Below, in pieces: positions 10,229 to 23,500 of a stretch of 64,000 bases of DNA (position 1 is its first letter; the number at the start of each line of letters is the position of its first letter). This stretch comes from Eutypa lata (lineage: Eukaryota; Ascomycota; Sordariomycetes; Xylariales; Diatrypaceae), in NCBI GenBank assembly GCA_022661535.1, contig JAKULF010000016.1:434001-498000 (forward strand), given 5' to 3'. Under the pieces are notes generated by a model. The model did no database searches and was not told the DNA's origin. It was given only the letters and a program-made list of their open reading frames with translations. The position numbers were made by a program, and so were the translations under genes.

Positions 10229-10423
10229 TATTACGCGTTTGGGGAGCCGGTGAACAATGAATTAAAAAAAATTGATTTTACTTTCGACATGCATTCGCTT
10301 TGCACAAATGAGCTGCAAGATATCGGTTTGTGACCTCGTGATTGGTTGATAGCTGCGTAGCATAATTACCGGTTTATGTTTAAGAATACCGCTTCGGGTA
10401 TAGCTCCTGGTCACTTGCATAAG

Positions 10424-10428
10424 GCGCG
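10424..10428. repeat. Target site duplication GCGCG (left)
   Basis: GCGCG directly abuts the outer left LTR; the same five bases follow the outer right LTR at 26947-26951. Because this pair lies in GC-containing flanks, chance identity is unlikely. Confidence 0.75.
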
Positions 10429-10559
10429 TATTAAATAACACTTTATTTATAAATAAACATTATATATATTAAAATATCTTATAATATAATAAAGCATAAA
10501 TATATTTAAAAATTAATACTTATAATTATAATATATTAATAAATTTTTATTTTATAATA
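10429..10559. repeat. Outer element left LTR (131 bp)
   Basis: Starts TATTAAATAACAC and ends TTATAATA. Matches 26816-26946 in the same orientation. Its cytosines are almost all lost, whereas the last 28 bases of the right copy retain CACAATACATTAACAAACCC-type sequence, so RIP was stronger on this side. Confidence 0.8.
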
Positions 10560-10572
10560 TTTTAATAATATT

Positions 10573-12259
10573 TATTAATAATTAATATAATAAAAAATAA
10601 TAATAAAAATAAATGCATTATTCGTTAAAAGATAATAAGCTTTTAAAGCTTTTATTATATATAAATAAAATTATAAAGTTATAACTTAATTTATTTTAAT
10701 TATTTAAATAAAAATTTTTATATTTAAAAAATTAATATAAATTAAACTTTTTATAAATATTTAATTATACTTTATATATTAATATAATAATAATCTTTTT
10801 TAATAATATATTTAAAACGATAATTATAAAAAGTTTTCGAAACTTATTAATTTAATTTAATTAAAATAAATTTAATTTAAGTTTTAAATTAAAGTATTAA
10901 TAATACGAATTATATATTAAAAAATTAATTAATAATATAAGTTAATATTAAAATAATAATAAAATTAACTCGAGAAAAAATTAAAATAAAATTAACTTAA
11001 ATTATAATCGAAAATAATATTAAAATTAATTAATAATAAAAGTTATTATTATAATATTAAAAAAAAAACTTAAATAATAAATTAAAAAATTATAAAATTA
11101 AATTAAATAATTATTAATTAACGAAAATAAAATTAACGATAATAAAAAAAACGAAAACGAAATTAAAAAATCGATAAAGTTAATTATATATTTAAATTAA
11201 ATTAATTTTACTTTTAAAATAATTAATAAAAATTAATTATAAAATAATAATAATTAAAAAATATAAAAAACCTTTTTTTAAATAACTTTAAAAAATATTA
11301 AATTTCGAAACGACGATAATAATAAGTTTATTAAAATTAATAAAGTTAAAATTATAAATATTATTATTAATAATATTAAAAGTAATTCTTTAATTATTAT
11401 CGTAAATATTAAAAAAAAAACGAAAATATACGTAATTTTAAAAAAATTATACGAAAGTTACGATATTAAATAAAAGTTAAAATTATAAATGTAATTATAA
11501 TACGTAAAATAAAATATAAAAAAATAATTAATTTTAAATTACGTCGTTAAATTTAAACGATTAATTTAACGTATTATTAAAATTAAAATATTAATTAATT
11601 TAAAATAATAATTTATAATATTTATTAATTTAATAAAAAGTATTAACGTTACGGCTTAAAAGTTACGTATTAAAAAAATACTTCGATAAATATTAAATAT
11701 AACGATTAATTAAATATATAACGATTTCGTTATAAAGTTTCGAAATAAAAAACGAAAGAAAAACGATAATAATTATAAAGCTTAAAAGAATAATAAACTT
11801 AATTAAAACGATTAAAATAAATCGCGTTATTATAATTATAACGAATATAATTATTTACGAAAAAATTATTCGAAAAAAAAAAATAAAAGCGATATATTTA
11901 ACTTCGAAAACGATAATATCGTTTCGATTAAATTATTAAACTTATATAAAAAGTTAATTTATAATATATAAAAAAATATTCGAAAAAAAAAAATATTAAT
12001 AAAAGTAATAATAATTTTAAAATAATAATTATTTTATTATAAAAAAATATTAATAATTAATATAATAAAAAATAATAATAAAAATAAATACATTATTTAT
12101 TAAAAAATAATAAGCTTTTAAGATTTTTATTATATATAAATAAAGTTATAAAGTTATAACTTAATTTATTTTAATTATTTAAATGAAAATCTTTACATTT
12201 AAAAAATTAATATAAATTAAGCTTTTTGTAAATATTTAATCGTATTTTATATATTAATA
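10573..12259 (+). mobile_element. Gag-only LTR element (TR-GAG-like), nested
   Basis: 212-bp direct repeats at 10573-10784 and 12048-12259, both beginning TATTAATAATTAAT and ending ATATTAATA (TGTTAA..TTAACA before RIP), flanked by ATATT on both sides (10568-10572 and 12260-12264). The internal region is only 1263 bp. On plus at 11828-11869 fourteen codons read with Tyr/Asn at exactly the positions where a C-x2-C-x4-H-x4-C gag zinc knuckle would have Cys, Gly and His; each change is explained by C-to-T or G-to-A, and a lysine-rich run follows. There is no room for pol, so the element would depend on another for transposition. Confidence 0.7.
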
Positions 12260-13391
12260 ATATTTTTTTAATTAATTTAAAAATAATTATTTTTTTTTAT
12301 TAATTATATTTTTTTTTTTATTAAATTAAAGATTTTTTTTTTTTAATTATTAAAAATATAAAGTTTATAATTAATTAACATTATATTAATTTTATTTTTT
12401 ACTTTTTATAATAAATAAACGTTAATAATTTTAATATTAATATTAATAAATTTAATAATTAAATTTTCGTTTTTATTTTTATTTTTAAACGTTAATTTTT
12501 TTTTAAATAAAACTTTATTTTTAAATAAATATAAAGTTTTTATATAAATATTATAATATTATTAAAAATTTTTAATTTTAAATTATTTTATTTTTTTATT
12601 TAAAAAGCTTTTATTTTTTAAATATTAAACGATATTAAACTTTTATTATATTAATTTTAATAATTCGTTATTAAAAAATATTTTTATTATTTTTTACTTT
12701 TAAAAGAAAACTTTTACTTTATAAAATTTATTTTTTAATTTTTTAATTTTTTTAATTTTAAAAATTTAATTTTTTATTTTATTAAATAAATAAAATTTAA
12801 ACGTAATTTTTATAATTTTTTAAAAACTTAAAAAAAAAATACGTATTATATATTATTTATACTTAAAACGATATTAAACGCGCGTTTTTTTTATTTTTTT
12901 TAAACGTTTTTTTATAATTTTAAAAAACTTTTTATTTATTTTTAATATTTTTTCGATTTTTAAATTATTTTTTAACGTATTTTTTTATTTTTAAATTATT
13001 AATTTAAAAGCATTATTACTTTTATTTTTAATCGTTTTAAAAAAATTTTAATTTTTATATTTTTTACTTTTAAAATTCGATAATTAACTTATTAAAAACG
13101 ATTTATTAATAAACGTTTTTTTTATTTTTTTTAATAAATTTTAAAATTTTTTTTAAATTTTATATTTTTATAAATAAAATCTTTTTAATTTTAATTTTAA
13201 AATTACATTTTTAATATATCGTTTAATAAATTTATTTAAAAATTCGTTTTTATTTTATTAACGTTATTTATTTATATTTAAATTATTTAATAATCTTTTT
13301 TTTTAAAAGTTTTTTTCGTTAATAATTTTTAATTTTTAATTAAAAAATATTTCGTTATTATTTTAAAATTTTTATCGTTTTTTAATAAAAT
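12260..13391. other. Internal segment of outer element (left part)
   Basis: AT-rich RIP-degraded DNA between the two nested insertions; belongs to the outer element. No open reading frame survives and no domain was recognised. Confidence 0.6.
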
Positions 13392-16300
13392 TATTAAAAT
13401 ACGCGAATAAATATTAATTTCGAATAACTTTCGAAAAGTAAAGTATATATTATTATTTAAAAAAGTTTATATTAATTTAATTATAAACTTAAATTATATA
13501 TTAATTTTTATATTTTAAATATTATACGTAATATTTTAAAATACTTTTAATATTTAACTTTTTATTATTATTATAAATTATTATTAAAGCATTTTATTTA
13601 TTAATATGCTTTTTTATATTAATAAATAATTAATTTTTTTAAAACTTTAAAAAACTTAAAAAATTAAATTATAAATTTATTAAAATTAAACTTTTAACTT
13701 TTATATTTATTTTCGTAATTTAATTATTTAATTATCGGCTTTATTTATATTATAATGTCGATAACTTCGCTCGTATATATACGTTTAAAATTTAATTAAG
13801 TTATTATTTATTAATAAATTTTTTAATTTTATATATAAAACTTACGATATTATTAATTAATACGTTATCGATTATATAAAGTTAAATAAAATTCGAAATT
13901 CTTAACTTTAAAAATAACGAAAAACTTTAATTAAAAGTTATTAATTATTAATTTTTTCTTTTATATTATATATTATAAATATTAAAAAAAATAATCGATA
14001 AAAACGAATTTATTTAATAAAAACTAAATTAATTTAAAAGTCGTTTTAAATCTTTTAAATTAAATGTTAAAAAAAAAAACTTTCGAGTTAAATAAATATA
14101 ATAATTATAAAAAAAATGCCGTAATAATATAAAGTTTTAAAAAATAACGATTTTTTTTTTATAACGAAAATTTAATAAATATTATTTTTTTATTATTTTA
14201 ATTAACTTAATTTATTTATTAATTAATATATTTTTTAATTTTTTAAACGGCTTTTAAATTAATTTTAAATTTAATTTCGTTATAAATTCGTTAAAAGTTT
14301 TTTAATTAAAGGATTTAATAAAATTATTTATTAAATTTTTATTCGTTTTAATATATTAAATTTTAATATAATTATTATTAATCTTTTAACGTATATAATA
14401 ATAATCGATTTAAATATAACGTTTTTTTTTTAAATATTATAATTTTTTTTATTTACTTTAATACATTTATATTATTTTTTAATAAAATAATAAATTCTTT
14501 AAATATTAAATTAAATTTTTATAAAAAGTTTTTAATATTAATTGTTTTTGTTATTATTACACTTAAAGTTACGTATTTAACTTTCGTTATATAATAAATA
14601 ATAATCGTTTAAAGCTTTAAGATTTATATAATAAAAGCTTTTATTATATAAAATATATAACTCGTAATTAATTTATTTAAATTAAAGTTATTATTATAAT
14701 TAAAATTTATTACTTTAAATAATTTAAAGTTATTATATTTATAATATAAATGTTTTTTATTTAAAATTTAATATTAAATCGATAAATTTATAATATTACT
14801 TATATATTTCGATAAACGCTTAATATAATTTATATATTTTAATAATAAATTACTTATAAATTAAACTTAAATAAACGTTATATAAATCGTATTAAATTTA
14901 ATTACGTAACTTAAAAAGTTAAATCTTTTAATTAAACTTATATATTTAAACGTTTCGTTTTTAATAATAATTTTTTAATTTTAAATTATATATTATTTAT
15001 AATTTAAAATAAACGAAATAAATAATAATTTTATATTATTTATATTTATTATTTAAAGTAACCTTTTAATATATTATTATTAATTTAAACGAATATCGTT
15101 AATAAAACTTAATTTAATAATACGAATATTTAAAAATTAATTAACTTTGCTTAAATTTTTAATAATAATTATTTCGATAATAACTTTTATAAGTTTTATA
15201 AAACGTTTTTTATTTACGTTAAATAATAAAAAATCATTAATATATAAAGTTATAATATTATTTATTTTAAAATTTAAATAAATAACATCGTTTAATATTA
15301 AAGTTATAAAGCTTAATTATTTTAAAATAACTTTAATTTTTACTTATTAAGTTATATTAATTTATTTAAATTTATATAAAAAGTTTATTAATTAAATAAT
15401 ATAACTTAAATTATATTTATATTTTTTTTTTTTTAAAATATACGTTAAAATATTTCTTTAATAACGAAAACATTTTTATAAATAATTTCTTTTTTAATTT
15501 ATTATTAAAATACATTATAATAAAGTTTATTTATATAATATATTAATTGTATAAAGTTATAAAAACTATAAAAATTCGTTAATATATAACTTAAGTTATA
15601 ATTATAATAATTTCGTTATAATTAATACTTTTTCGTTATATAAATTTTTTTATATATATATAAGCTTTTAACTTTTTAAAATTACTTATTAATATAAATT
15701 TTTTTCGTAATATTTATATAACATTTATTAAATATTTATATATTAATTCGATTAATAAAATAAATTTAAATAATTTTTAATTAATGTTTTTTTATATTTT
15801 TATAAACATTATCTTTATTTATAAATTTCTTTTAAAGTTTATTAAAGCTTTTTTTAATAATAAATTATCTTTAAATATTATTATTATTAATTTATATATT
15901 TTTAAATATTTAAAAAAGTTCGATATTTCGTAAAAGTTTTTAAAGATATTATATCGTTTTTTTTTAAATAAAAACATTATTTATATATAAAAATAAATTT
16001 ATATTATTATTTTAAAAACGTTATTAAAACTTATAAATTTACGTTTTTAATTATTTATAATATTATCGTTAATAAAATTAAATTTAAAATTATATTTATT
16101 AATATTTTCGCTTTTTTAAATAAATCGTATTTAATATAATTTAATTATAATTTTAAAGTATTTTTTAAAAACATTATATATATAAAGTTTAAAAATTATT
16201 TTTCTTAAACGATTACGTTTACGTTTAATAAGTTATTTTTTATTTTTTTTATTCGTTTTATTATCGAATATAACGTTATTATTATCGTTTTAAATATTAA

Positions 16301-19300
16301 CTTTTTATTTATTTCTTTTGTTAATTTAATAACGAAATTACTTTTAAATTTATTTTAAAAATAATTAAATAATATTTTTTAAATTAAAAGAAATATTTAA
16401 TTTCGTAAAATCTTTATATATTATAATATAAAAAGTTATAAAAAAACGTTTTTTTTTATTAATTATATAATATAATTACTTTTTTCTTTATATTTTAAAA
16501 AAATACTTTTTATACTTTAATTAATTAATTTTTAAAATAAATTCTTTTTTTTTAATCGATAAATATAACGTAACGTAATTTTAAAATATATAAATATTTA
16601 TAATGAAATAAATAATTATCGTTAAAATTTAAACCTTTTTAATAAATCTTTATAAAAGTTATGCTTTTAATTGATAATTAATTTATTTTATTAATTATTT
16701 TAATAATTACTTTTATAACGTAATTTTAAAAATATATAAAAATTTTTATTTAAATTACGTAAACTTTAACTTCGTTTTATATAAATTCGATAATGTATTT
16801 TATAACTTTATTTTAATATTAATTATAAAGTAATAATAATTAAAGTTTAATATTACGTTTTTTATAAAATTCGTTTATTTTAAATATATTGAATTCTCGT
16901 TTATTATTTAATTTTAAAATTCGAATTACTTTTTTTTTATTATTTTTATTAAAAGGTTAATTAATAAAATATTAAATTATTTTTTTAATATAATTTCGTA
17001 AATATTATTAAATATTATTTTTAATTTTTATTAACTTTATATTACGATATTAATTATAATTCTTAATTATTAAATCGTAATATAAATTATTACGTAATAA
17101 TACGAATTATATTATACTTATATCGTATTATATAATTTCGCTTATATAAGTTAATTTTTTTTAAGCGTTTTTTAACGAAAACTTTTTTATTTTTATTATA
17201 TTATAAATCGTATAAAATAAGGTTTTAATATTTTTAAATTTAAAATTTATATTATAAAATCGTTTAATAATTTAAATTAAACGTTTAATATTAAAGTAAT
17301 AAAGTTAACGATATTATAAAATAATTTTTTTTATAATGTTTTTATTTATTATAATTTTTTTATTATTATTAAGTTTAAATATTATATATTAAAAAATAAT
17401 CGATTTATCGTTATTATTTTTTAATACGTATTTTTATTTATTATTAATGATTTCGAGTTTAAATATATCGAAAATTTATAATAAAAATCTTTATTTTTTT
17501 ATATTAATTATTATAAAAGCTTTTTTATTTAATAACTTTAAAATATTATAATTTAAATAATCGCTTTTTTTATATTATATTTTATTAAAAAGTATTTTAA
17601 GCGAAAACTTTTTAATAATTAAAGTATATAACATTATTAAATTTAAATAAAATTTATTAAACTTAATTAATTATTATATAACGATATTAATAATTAAAGC
17701 GTAAATAAAACTTATTTTAATATTAATAATAAAGCGATTTTATTTAATATTTTTAATCGTTTTTTTAATTAAATCGTTAAAATTATTAATAATATTAACA
17801 TTTAAATCGTTATTTTATAATAATTAATTTTTCGTATTATTTATAAAGTATATTTAAAGAATTATTATTTAATAAATAATAATCGTAACGTTTAAAACGC
17901 TTTTTTATACAACTTTTTTGATATTTTTTTCGTTTTTAACGTTTTTTTACTTAATAAAAATTAAAGTTATAATGTCTTTTAACTTAACTTATCGATATAT
18001 AACGTTAAAAGCAAATTTATTATATTATTTAAATAATTTTTTTAATACGTTTTGTTTTATAAAAACGATAATTAAAAAAGTAAAATCTTTATATATATTT
18101 TTAAATTCGGCCGAAATTATTAAATCGTTAAGTTTAATTAAATAATTATAATTATTATAATTATTATTATTATTAATAACTTTACTTTTATTTTTATTTT
18201 TATTTTTATTATTATTACTTTTTCGTTTTTCGTTTTTATAATATCGAAATATATATTTATATTTATTATAATTAAAATAAAAAGGTTTTTTTTTATCGTT
18301 TACGAAAAGCTTATTAAACCGGTTTTTTTTTTATAAATTTAATCTTTTTATTTTTTTATTATTATTATCTTTTTAAATATATAATTTCGTATTTTTATAC
18401 GATTTATTAATGCTTTTTATTTAATTTTAAAATTTAATATTAAAGTTTTCGATAAGTTTATAAATAAAATAATCGATTATTTATAATATAAAGCTTATAA
18501 TTTTATATTAATAAATAACTTTATCTTTTATAACGCTTATAAATATCGTAATATAAACGGCTTTATTTAATTTTATATTAATTAACTTTATTTCTTTTAT
18601 ATATTTTTAAAATTATATAATAAAAATAAAAGAATTTTTTTCGTTATATTTAAAATTATAAAAGTTATTTTAAATATTTCGTTAATGTATTATATTAATT
18701 ATTAAAAAGATAAATTACAAGGTTTTTAATATTTCGATTTTCGAAGTTATATTTATAATTAATTATTAAAAGTATTATTTATAAGTTTTTATAATAACTT
18801 TTATAAACTTAATTTTAATAAATTTAAATAACTTTATATTTTTCTTATAATTAACTTTTTTTAAAGTAAAATTTAAAGTATTACGTTAAAGTTTTTAATT
18901 ATTAAAACCTTTAAAGTAATTCTTTTTTTACTTTTTTTTAAAATTTTTTTCGACGAATTTATATAAGCTTTTATTCGTTTTTAAAGATTTAAAAAAAATA
19001 AGCTTTTTAAATATTATAATCGAAATTATTTAAGTTTAAATTATTTAAATTTAAGTTATTAAAATTTATACTTTATATACTTTTATATTATTTATTAAAT
19101 TTATTTATTTATTAATTTTTTTTATAATAATATAAAGAAAAAAAAATACGATTTTTTTATTTATTTAATTTCGTTATTTTAATATTAATTAAATTACGAT
19201 AATTTTTTAATAAAGTAATTATCGATAAAGTTTTAATTTATTATTTATAAATGTTATAATAAAAATTTATAAAGTATAATTATTTAAGTTATAAAAAGTA

Positions 19301-20579
19301 CGAAAATTTAAAAAAAGCTTAATGTATAATTTAATTTATTATAAAATTAACATTATAAAAAAAAAAAAAATAAATGTTTATATATTTAAACGAAGAAAAA
19401 AATAAATAACTTATTTATTTATTTTATATTAAATATTCGAATAAACTTTACGATTAAAATTTCGATAAAATAAACATTAAGTTTAATTTTACTTTAAATA
19501 ATACGTTTTTTATATTTAATATTATAACGTTAAAATGTTACGAAATAAATGAATTTGTATTTATTAATAATTACGCATTTATTAATGTTTACGTTTACTT
19601 TATATAAGTTTTATTAAATATTAATTATATATTTATTTATTATTAAAATATAACGTTTATACGTTTATTTTATATTAATTTATTAATTATATATTTAAAA
19701 TTAATTTTAACGTTACGATTGTTTATATATAAGTTTAAATTTTATATTTATATATTTTTAAATTATTTTATAATAACGTTTATATTATTTTAATATTAAT
19801 TTATTATTTTTTATTATTAAATTTTTATTATTAATATAACTTATTTTTCGATTTAAGCTTTTTTTATAAAGTTATATATAATGCGATTTATATTATTTAT
19901 TATTATAAAAAGTTTATTAAATTTATAATAATTTATAAATATTAATAAAAAAAAAGAAAAAAGTTATATATTTAATTTTAATAAAAAGAAAAGATTTAAT
20001 ATAATAACGTTAAAAAATTAACTTAAATAATCGATTTGTTTATAAGATTTTACGGCTTTTTTATTATTAAAATAAAGTTATTTAAATAAGTAAAAAAATC
20101 GTTTAATTATTAAAGTTTCGATTAAATTAAAAAAATAAAATATTAAGTTATAACTTAACTTAATAAAAAAAAATAAATGTTATTAATAACGTAATTATTA
20201 TAATTTTCGATAATATTAAAGATTCGTTTATTTTTCGTTATTATTAATATCGATTTTTTTCGCGAATTTTTCGAATTAAAATTAATAAAGCGTCGTTATA
20301 AATAATATATTTATTTTCGTATAAATTTTTTAATTATTAATTTATAAAACCGAAATTATTATTATATTAAAATACGCGAATAAATATTAATTTCGAATAA
20401 TTTTCGAAAAGTAAAATATATATTATTATTTAAAAAGGTTTATATTAACTTAATTATAAACTTAAATTATATATTAATTTTTATGCTTTAAATGTTATAC
20501 GTAATACTTTAAAACACTTTCGATATTTAACCTTTTATTATTATTATAAACCGTTATTAAAGCACTTTATTTATTAATA
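13392..20579 (-). mobile_element. Ty1/copia-type LTR retrotransposon, nested and RIP-degraded
   Basis: 215-bp direct repeats at 13392-13606 and 20365-20579 share both ends (TATTAAAATACGCG ... TTTATTAATA) and differ chiefly by C/T and G/A transitions. AAAAT flanks both sides (13387-13391, 20580-20584). On the minus strand at about 15170-15275 the frame reads LYINDFLLF then NKKR, matching the copia reverse-transcriptase block LYVDDFLLF once G-to-A changes are allowed; the catalytic YVDD equivalent is at 15233-15244. RT therefore runs minus and the 5' LTR would be the right-hand one. The total of 7.19 kb is on the large side for copia. No intact ORF remains. Confidence 0.78.
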
Positions 20580-23500
20580 AAAATTTAATAAAGTTATATT
20601 TTTAATTTTATAATTTAATATTTTATTTTTATTATATAAAATATATAACGAAACTTAAAAAATAATTTTATTATTATTATTTAATTAATAACTTATATTT
20701 TTTAAAAAAATAAATAATAACGTTAAAAACGTTAATAATTTATTAATAAATATTTTAATTTAAATTATTAATTAAATCGTAATAATTATAATAATCGTAA
20801 TTCGTTAATAATTATAAAAAAACAATAATAATAATAATAATAATATTAATAATAATATTTCGTTTTTTCGTTTATTATTAAAATTAAATAATATTAATTA
20901 TTTTAATTTTAAATAAAAAAATTTAAAAAAATATAATATTATAATAATTAAAAAGTATATTATATATATTAATATTTTTATTTTTATTTATCGTTTTAAA
21001 TATTTCGAAATTATTTAAAATATTTAAATTATTTATAAAGTTTAAAGTTTTTATTTTTAAAATATAACTTTTTATTAATATATAATTAAATTAACTTTTT
21101 TAAAACAAATAATTTTATTAAAAAAAACGTAAATAAAATTAATTTAACGTTAAAATATAAATTTTAAAAAAAAAATGTAAAGTTATAAAAAGTTTAAATT
21201 TTTTACGTTTTATTTTTTAAAATCTTTATTATAATAAAAAAATAAAAACCTTTATTTAATAAGTTTTTTTAAACGTTTAATTTTATAATCTTTTTATTTT
21301 TAATTAATTTTTTTAACCTTTTAAAACTTTTAATAATAAAATTTAAAATTAACTTATTAAATTAAATTAAAAAATTATTATAATATTTTTTTTTAATAAA
21401 ATAAATAATTAAAAATTTATTTTTATTAATTAAATTAAAAAAAAATTTAATTTTTCGTTTAATTAATTAATAATTTAATCGGTTTTTATATATTATAATA
21501 ATTAATAAAATCTTTATTTATATTAAAATTATATTTAATATTAACGTAATACTTTTAATTATTAATATTATAATTTATAATATTAAAATTTACGTTAACG
21601 TTTTTAATTTATTAATTGTTTTTTTTTATAATATTATATTTTAAATCGATATTTTTTATTTAATTAAATTTTTTAATATAATATTTAAATATTTTAAAAA
21701 AACGTTTAAATTTAATTATAAAATCGTTTTTAATATAATTATTTATAAAACGATCGTTAATAAAATAATCGTTTTTTTTTTAAATAATAATAATTTAAAC
21801 TTTATTAATAAATATTATAAAAACCTTAATAATAAAATTAATACGTTTATTTTAATAATTAAAAAAAGTTATTTCGTAAAGCGTTAATAATAACGATTTT
21901 TAATTAAAAGATTTTATTAATTTAAACGAAAATAATTAAATAAATTTATAAAAAAAACGAAAAATTAATTTTAATTTAAAACTTTATATAAAAAAATAAA
22001 CGATTTATTTACGATTATTAATATTATTTATTTTAAAAGCATTTAATAAATTAAAATAAAAATCGTTTATTATAATTATAATTTATTTTTTTTAATAATA
22101 ATAAACTTTATTTTTATTTTTAAATTAATTATAAAATTCGACTTTTTTTATCGTTTATTTTTTTAACGATTATATAAAAATTATCGTTAATAAAATCTTT
22201 AATTTTCGAATTTATAATTTTAAAAAAAAAACGTAAATTAATTAAAAAAACATTTATTTTTTCGTTTAATAATTTTTTTAAAAATTTAATTTATTATTTT
22301 AAAATCTTTTTAATTAAATTAACGTTATTTTAATATATTAATTATTATATATTTATAAATATAATTTTAAACTTTATTTAATTTTAATTAAAAAATTATC
22401 GTTTAATAAAATTAAAACCAAAAATTTTATTTATTCGAAAATCGTAAAATCTTTTATTAATAATTACTTAAATATAAATATAAAATTTAATTTTAAAATA
22501 TAATTATATTTTAAATTTTATATTATTATATTTTTAAATATTTTATATTAAAAAAATATTTATAATAACATTAATTATTTTTAAATATTAAAAAATAAAA
22601 AATAAATAAAACGATATTATTTTTTTTTAAAAATTAAATAATAAATAACTTTTTTAATTATTAAAAATATTAATTTAAATATTTACGTTTTTTAAAAATA
22701 CGTTATTATAAATATATATTTTAACGATTAAAACGTTTAATATTATTTTATAATAATATTATTTTATTATAAAATTATTTTAATAAATAATTTTTAAATT
22801 AATATATTTTTTAAAATAAATATTTTCGATTTAAAATAAATCGATATTATATTATTATTAAAATATATTTTTATTACGTTTTATAATAATATTTATATAT
22901 TTATTATTTAAAAAATATATAAAAAAAAATATAATTTTTATGTTTTTATTATTATGTTTATTATTTTCGCTTTTAAATAATTTTATATATTTTTTATTAA
23001 TTATAATATATAACTTTATAACGAATAAAAAATTTTTTTCGAATTTATATTTTAAAATAAATTTATAATTTATATTTATTTAATAAATATAATTATATTT
23101 TATATTATAATATATAACGACTTTTAACGTTTTTTATACGTATTTATTTAAATAAATTTAAATTTTTTATTATTATTTAATTTTAAATTTTTTACGTTTT
23201 AAATTATCGATAAAAATATTAAAAAATTAATTACTTAAAAACTTTTTTTAAAATATATATTAAAAAAATTTTTTTTATAACGTCGTTTTTAAAAAAACGA
23301 AATTTATTTTTAAAATTATTTTTTAAAAAAATTAATTTATTTATAATATTAACGTTATCGTTTTTTATAATTTTAATAATTCGAAAATTTCGGCTTAAAT
23401 TTATTAAATTTTTAATAAATTTAAAAATATTTTTAAAAACGAAAAATTCGTTAATATTTTAAAAAATTAATAAATAAAAATTTAAATAATATATAATTAA

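Noticed and set aside
17918..18145. 75-codon ORF within the AT-rich block
   Set aside because: Composition is the low-complexity F/I/K/L/N/Y expected from AT-rich DNA, and it lies on the strand opposite to the copia RT.
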